A program made the position numbers and the translations under genes. From assembly GCA_018064245.1 (NCBI GenBank), contig JAGHVO010000003.1, positions 1-64,000 on the forward strand: DNA of 64,000 bases, in the 5' to 3' direction. The notes beneath the pieces are model-generated. The model made no database searches, was not told where the DNA came from, and saw only the letters and a list, made by a program, of their open reading frames with translations. Shown here piece after piece: positions 60,917 through 64,000 of this stretch; positions within the stretch are counted from its first letter, which is position 1; each line of letters starts with the position of its first letter. Source of the stretch: Candidatus Colimorpha pelethequi (GTDB lineage Bacteria; Bacteroidota; Bacteroidia; Bacteroidales; P3).

Positions 60917-63559
60917 TTGGCTAAGACAGCAACAAACGAATCTCCTTTGATGAAGCAACATGCGGAAATGAAACGTCGTTTCCCTGATGCGATGTTGCTT
61001 TTTCGAGTGGGCGACTTTTATGAGACTTTTGGCGAGGACGCCAGAAAGGCGTCTTCGATTTTGGGCATCACGCTGACGCGCAAGGCGAGTGGCGGCGGTG
61101 GCTATACCGATTTGGCTGGCATTCCGCATCATGCTTTGGATCAATATCTTCCGCGTTTGGTGCGAGCGGGACTTCGTGTAGCCATTTGCGACCAGTTGGA
61201 AGATCCCAAGACGGCGAAAGGTTTGGTGAAACGAGGCATTACGGAGTTGGTTACGCCGGGCGTTTCTTACAATGACAGCCTTCTTGAAGTCAAGGAAAAC
61301 AACTTCCTGTGCGGTCTGCATTTGACAGATAAAATTCACGGTATCAGTTTTCTCGATGTATCAACAGGCGAATTCTACGTTGCGCAAGGCAATACGCAAT
61401 ATATCGAAAAATTGCTTCAGAATTTCCGCCCTAACGAGGTCGTGCTCCAGCGTAATCGCCTTCATGAGTTCCACGACACTTTCCCTGAAAAATATTATAC
61501 CAACACTTTCGACGATTGGGTATTTACGCCCGACTTTGCAACCGAACTGCTCCAAAAGCAATTTGGAACCACGTCGCTAAAAGGTTTTGGTGTTGAAGAC
61601 CTCAAGGCGGGAATTGTCGCCGCTGGTGCTGTCTTGTACTATTTGCAGGATACGCAACACGATAGGACTCAGCATATTTGTAAGATTAGCCGCATAGAGG
61701 AAGATCGTTATGTTTGGATTGACAAATTCACGGCACGCAATCTCGAGCTGATCGCTTCTCCCAATGAAAATGCCAAGACGCTTTTCGATGTCATCGACCA
61801 AACCGCCACGCCAATGGGCTCCCGCATGTTGCGCCGTTGGGTTGTGATGCCGCTCAAGGAGATTTCCGCTATCGAGGAGCGTCTTCATGTGGTGGATTTC
61901 TTGGTCCGCAACCGCGAACTTTCGCAGCGTTTGGAACAGCATATTCGTGATTTGGGCGATTTGGAACGTCTCATTTCGAAAGTCGCCGTGGGAAGAATCA
62001 ATCCGCGGGAAATGCTCCAATTGGGACGGTCTCTCGCGGCTGTCGCTGCTATAAAAAACCTTTGTGCCGGCGTCGACGATCCTGCGTTCCGCCAAATTTC
62101 CGACTTGCTTAATCCTTGCGAGGAAATTCGTCTTCGTATTGAAAAAGAGATTCAGCCAGATCCTCCTGTCAAGGTGGACAAAGGCGGTGTGATCGCAAAA
62201 GGCATAAATGCTGAACTTGACGAGCTTCGAGCCATGGCGGGGTCGGGTAAGGCCTATCTTATGGACTTGCAGCAACGTGAGGTGGAACGTACGGGTATTC
62301 CCTCGCTTAAGATAGGCTACAACAACATTTTTGGCTATTATCTTGAGGTGACGAACACCCACAAGGACAAGGTGCCCGAAGATTGGATACGCAAGCAGAC
62401 GCTAACCAATGCCGAACGCTATATTACTTCCGAGTTGAAATCGTACGAAGACAAGATTCTTGGAGCCGAGGATCGCATTTTGTCGTTGGAAGCGCAGCTC
62501 TACGAGCAACTTCTTTCGGCATTGTCTCACTATGTCGGAACAATCCAGAACAACGCACAGGCAACCGCTCGCCTCGACTGCCTCCACGGTTTTGCTGAGT
62601 TGGCGTTGGCCAACCACTATTGCCGTCCTACATTATCCGAAGAATCCATTATCGATATCGTTGAAGGTCGCCATCCTGTTATTGAGACCCAACTTCCTCT
62701 TGGAGAACAGTATGTGAGTAATAATGTTCTTCTAAATGCTGATTCGCAACAGATTATAATCATTACGGGACCCAATATGTCGGGTAAGTCGGCGTTGCTG
62801 CGTCAAACGGCGTTGATTGTTCTCCTTGCGCAAATTGGCAGTTATTGTCCGGCCGACAAGGCGACGATTGGCGTTGTTGACAAGATTTTCACTCGAGTGG
62901 GCGCTTCCGACAACATTTCGTCGGGAGAATCTACCTTTATGGTTGAGATGAACGAGACAGCCAGCATTTTGAACAATGTCAGCGACCGTTCCTTGGTGCT
63001 ACTCGACGAAATCGGGCGAGGCACTTCCACTTACGACGGAATTTCCATTGCTTGGGCTATTGCGGAATATCTGCACGAGCGTCCTCGTATCCGTCCCAAG
63101 GTGCTTTTCGCCACTCATTATCACGAACTCATCGAGATGGCGGACCAGTACGAACGTATCCGGAATTATCATATCTCCGTAAAAGAGGTGGATAACAAGG
63201 TGCTCTTTATGCGCAAACTCGTTCCGGGCGGTAGTGAGCATAGTTTTGGTATCCATGTGGCGCGCATGGCGGGAATGCCGCCGCAAGTCCTCAATAGGGC
63301 ATCCTCAATGTTGGAGAAATTGGAGTCGAAGGCCGCCGCCGCAGAGAATGCCGAATTGACCTCAAAAAAGGCGAAATCTTCCTCAAAAACTCCAAAAAAT
63401 ATGCCGCCAGAAGGCTATCAATTGAGTTTTATTCAGCTCGACGATCCAGATCTTTTGGAAATTCGTGATAAACTTATAGATATTGATATTGATACACTTA
63501 CACCGATTGAGGCGTTGCTGAAATTGAACGAGATAAAAAAAATAGTAAAGAAAAAATGA
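60917..63559 (+). CDS. mutS: DNA mismatch repair protein MutS
   Basis: TTG start; SPLMKQHAEMKRRFPDAMLLFRVGDFYETFGEDA; ITGPNMSGKSALLRQTALIVLLAQIG; LVLLDEIGRGTSTYDGISIAWAIAEYL. Confidence 0.98.
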   Translation: MAKTATNESPLMKQHAEMKRRFPDAMLLFRVGDFYETFGEDARKASSILGITLTRKASGGGGYTDLAGIPHHALDQYLPRLVRAGLRVAICDQLEDPKTAKGLVKRGITELVTPGVSYNDSLLEVKENNFLCGLHLTDKIHGISFLDVSTGEFYVAQGNTQYIEKLLQNFRPNEVVLQRNRLHEFHDTFPEKYYTNTFDDWVFTPDFATELLQKQFGTTSLKGFGVEDLKAGIVAAGAVLYYLQDTQHDRTQHICKISRIEEDRYVWIDKFTARNLELIASPNENAKTLFDVIDQTATPMGSRMLRRWVVMPLKEISAIEERLHVVDFLVRNRELSQRLEQHIRDLGDLERLISKVAVGRINPREMLQLGRSLAAVAAIKNLCAGVDDPAFRQISDLLNPCEEIRLRIEKEIQPDPPVKVDKGGVIAKGINAELDELRAMAGSGKAYLMDLQQREVERTGIPSLKIGYNNIFGYYLEVTNTHKDKVPEDWIRKQTLTNAERYITSELKSYEDKILGAEDRILSLEAQLYEQLLSALSHYVGTIQNNAQATARLDCLHGFAELALANHYCRPTLSEESIIDIVEGRHPVIETQLPLGEQYVSNNVLLNADSQQIIIITGPNMSGKSALLRQTALIVLLAQIGSYCPADKATIGVVDKIFTRVGASDNISSGESTFMVEMNETASILNNVSDRSLVLLDEIGRGTSTYDGISIAWAIAEYLHERPRIRPKVLFATHYHELIEMADQYERIRNYHISVKEVDNKVLFMRKLVPGGSEHSFGIHVARMAGMPPQVLNRASSMLEKLESKAAAAENAELTSKKAKSSSKTPKNMPPEGYQLSFIQLDDPDLLEIRDKLIDIDIDTLTPIEALLKLNEIKKIVKKK

Positions 63560-63621
63560 TTTTTATTTCGTGGATTCAAAAAAAGTTTGTACTTTTGCAA
63601 CCGATTTTCCGAAAGGGAAAC

Positions 63622-63694
<73 letters not shown>

Positions 63695-63762
63695 CAAGAT
63701 TCAACGAAAGAACATTGAAAGATTGACAAGACTGCGGATGCAAATCCTAAGTCGCCGAAAAT

Positions 63763-63835
<73 letters not shown>

Positions 63836-63869
63836 CAAGGTCTCCAAGGCCAACAGCCAACAGCTGAAA

Positions 63870-63952
63870 GCTCTGGTGGTGGAATGGTAGACACGAGGGA
63901 CTTAAAATCCCTTGCCCGTAAGGGCGTGTGGGTTCAAGTCCCACCCGGAGTA
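63870..63952 (+). tRNA. tRNA-Leu (TAA)
   Basis: gctctggtggtggaatggtagacacgagggacttaaaatcccttgcccgtaagggcgtgtgggttcaagtcccacccggagta; long variable arm, anticodon TAA. Confidence 0.93.
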
Positions 63953-64000
63953 CAAATGCCGAAGTGGCATAGAGTTATTTGAAATGAAAAAGGATCGACC

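Overview
The window looks like a chromosomal segment of a Bacteroidales/Bacteroidota bacterium. It has T9SS genes, TAnnTTTG-type promoters, and PorP/SprF, GldK-L-M-N and PorT proteins. It is mostly housekeeping genes (tsaD, phoH, ROK kinase, GH92, tamB, ispE, fba, kdsC, LD-carboxypeptidase, murF, asparaginase, uvrB, mutS, three tRNAs) plus three accessory blocks: (1) a T9SS cluster, porP-gldK-gldL-gldM-gldN-gldN2, followed by a large T9SS-sorted C10 protease; (2) an electron-bifurcating [FeFe]-hydrogenase locus preceded by a regulatory module (DRTGG / HATPase / degenerate H-cluster sensor-like protein / DRTGG / PHP / HATPase); (3) two AAA-DUF4143 ATPase loci, one intact and one reduced to a C-terminal remnant, each with its own exactly periodic direct repeats upstream. 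The most striking sequence-level anomaly is in hydB. Its reading frame is preserved over its full length but carries two in-frame stops (TAA, TAG) within 39 bp. The stops and neighbouring missense changes look like a cluster of A-to-T transversions. Other observations include a 113-bp imperfect palindromic element, phrase-like low-complexity intergenic repeats, a duplicated promoter, a TonB_C-WG-TonB_C protein, and an untracked ORF at the left edge with an HNH-like motif. Family assignments come from reading motifs by eye; no database search was run.
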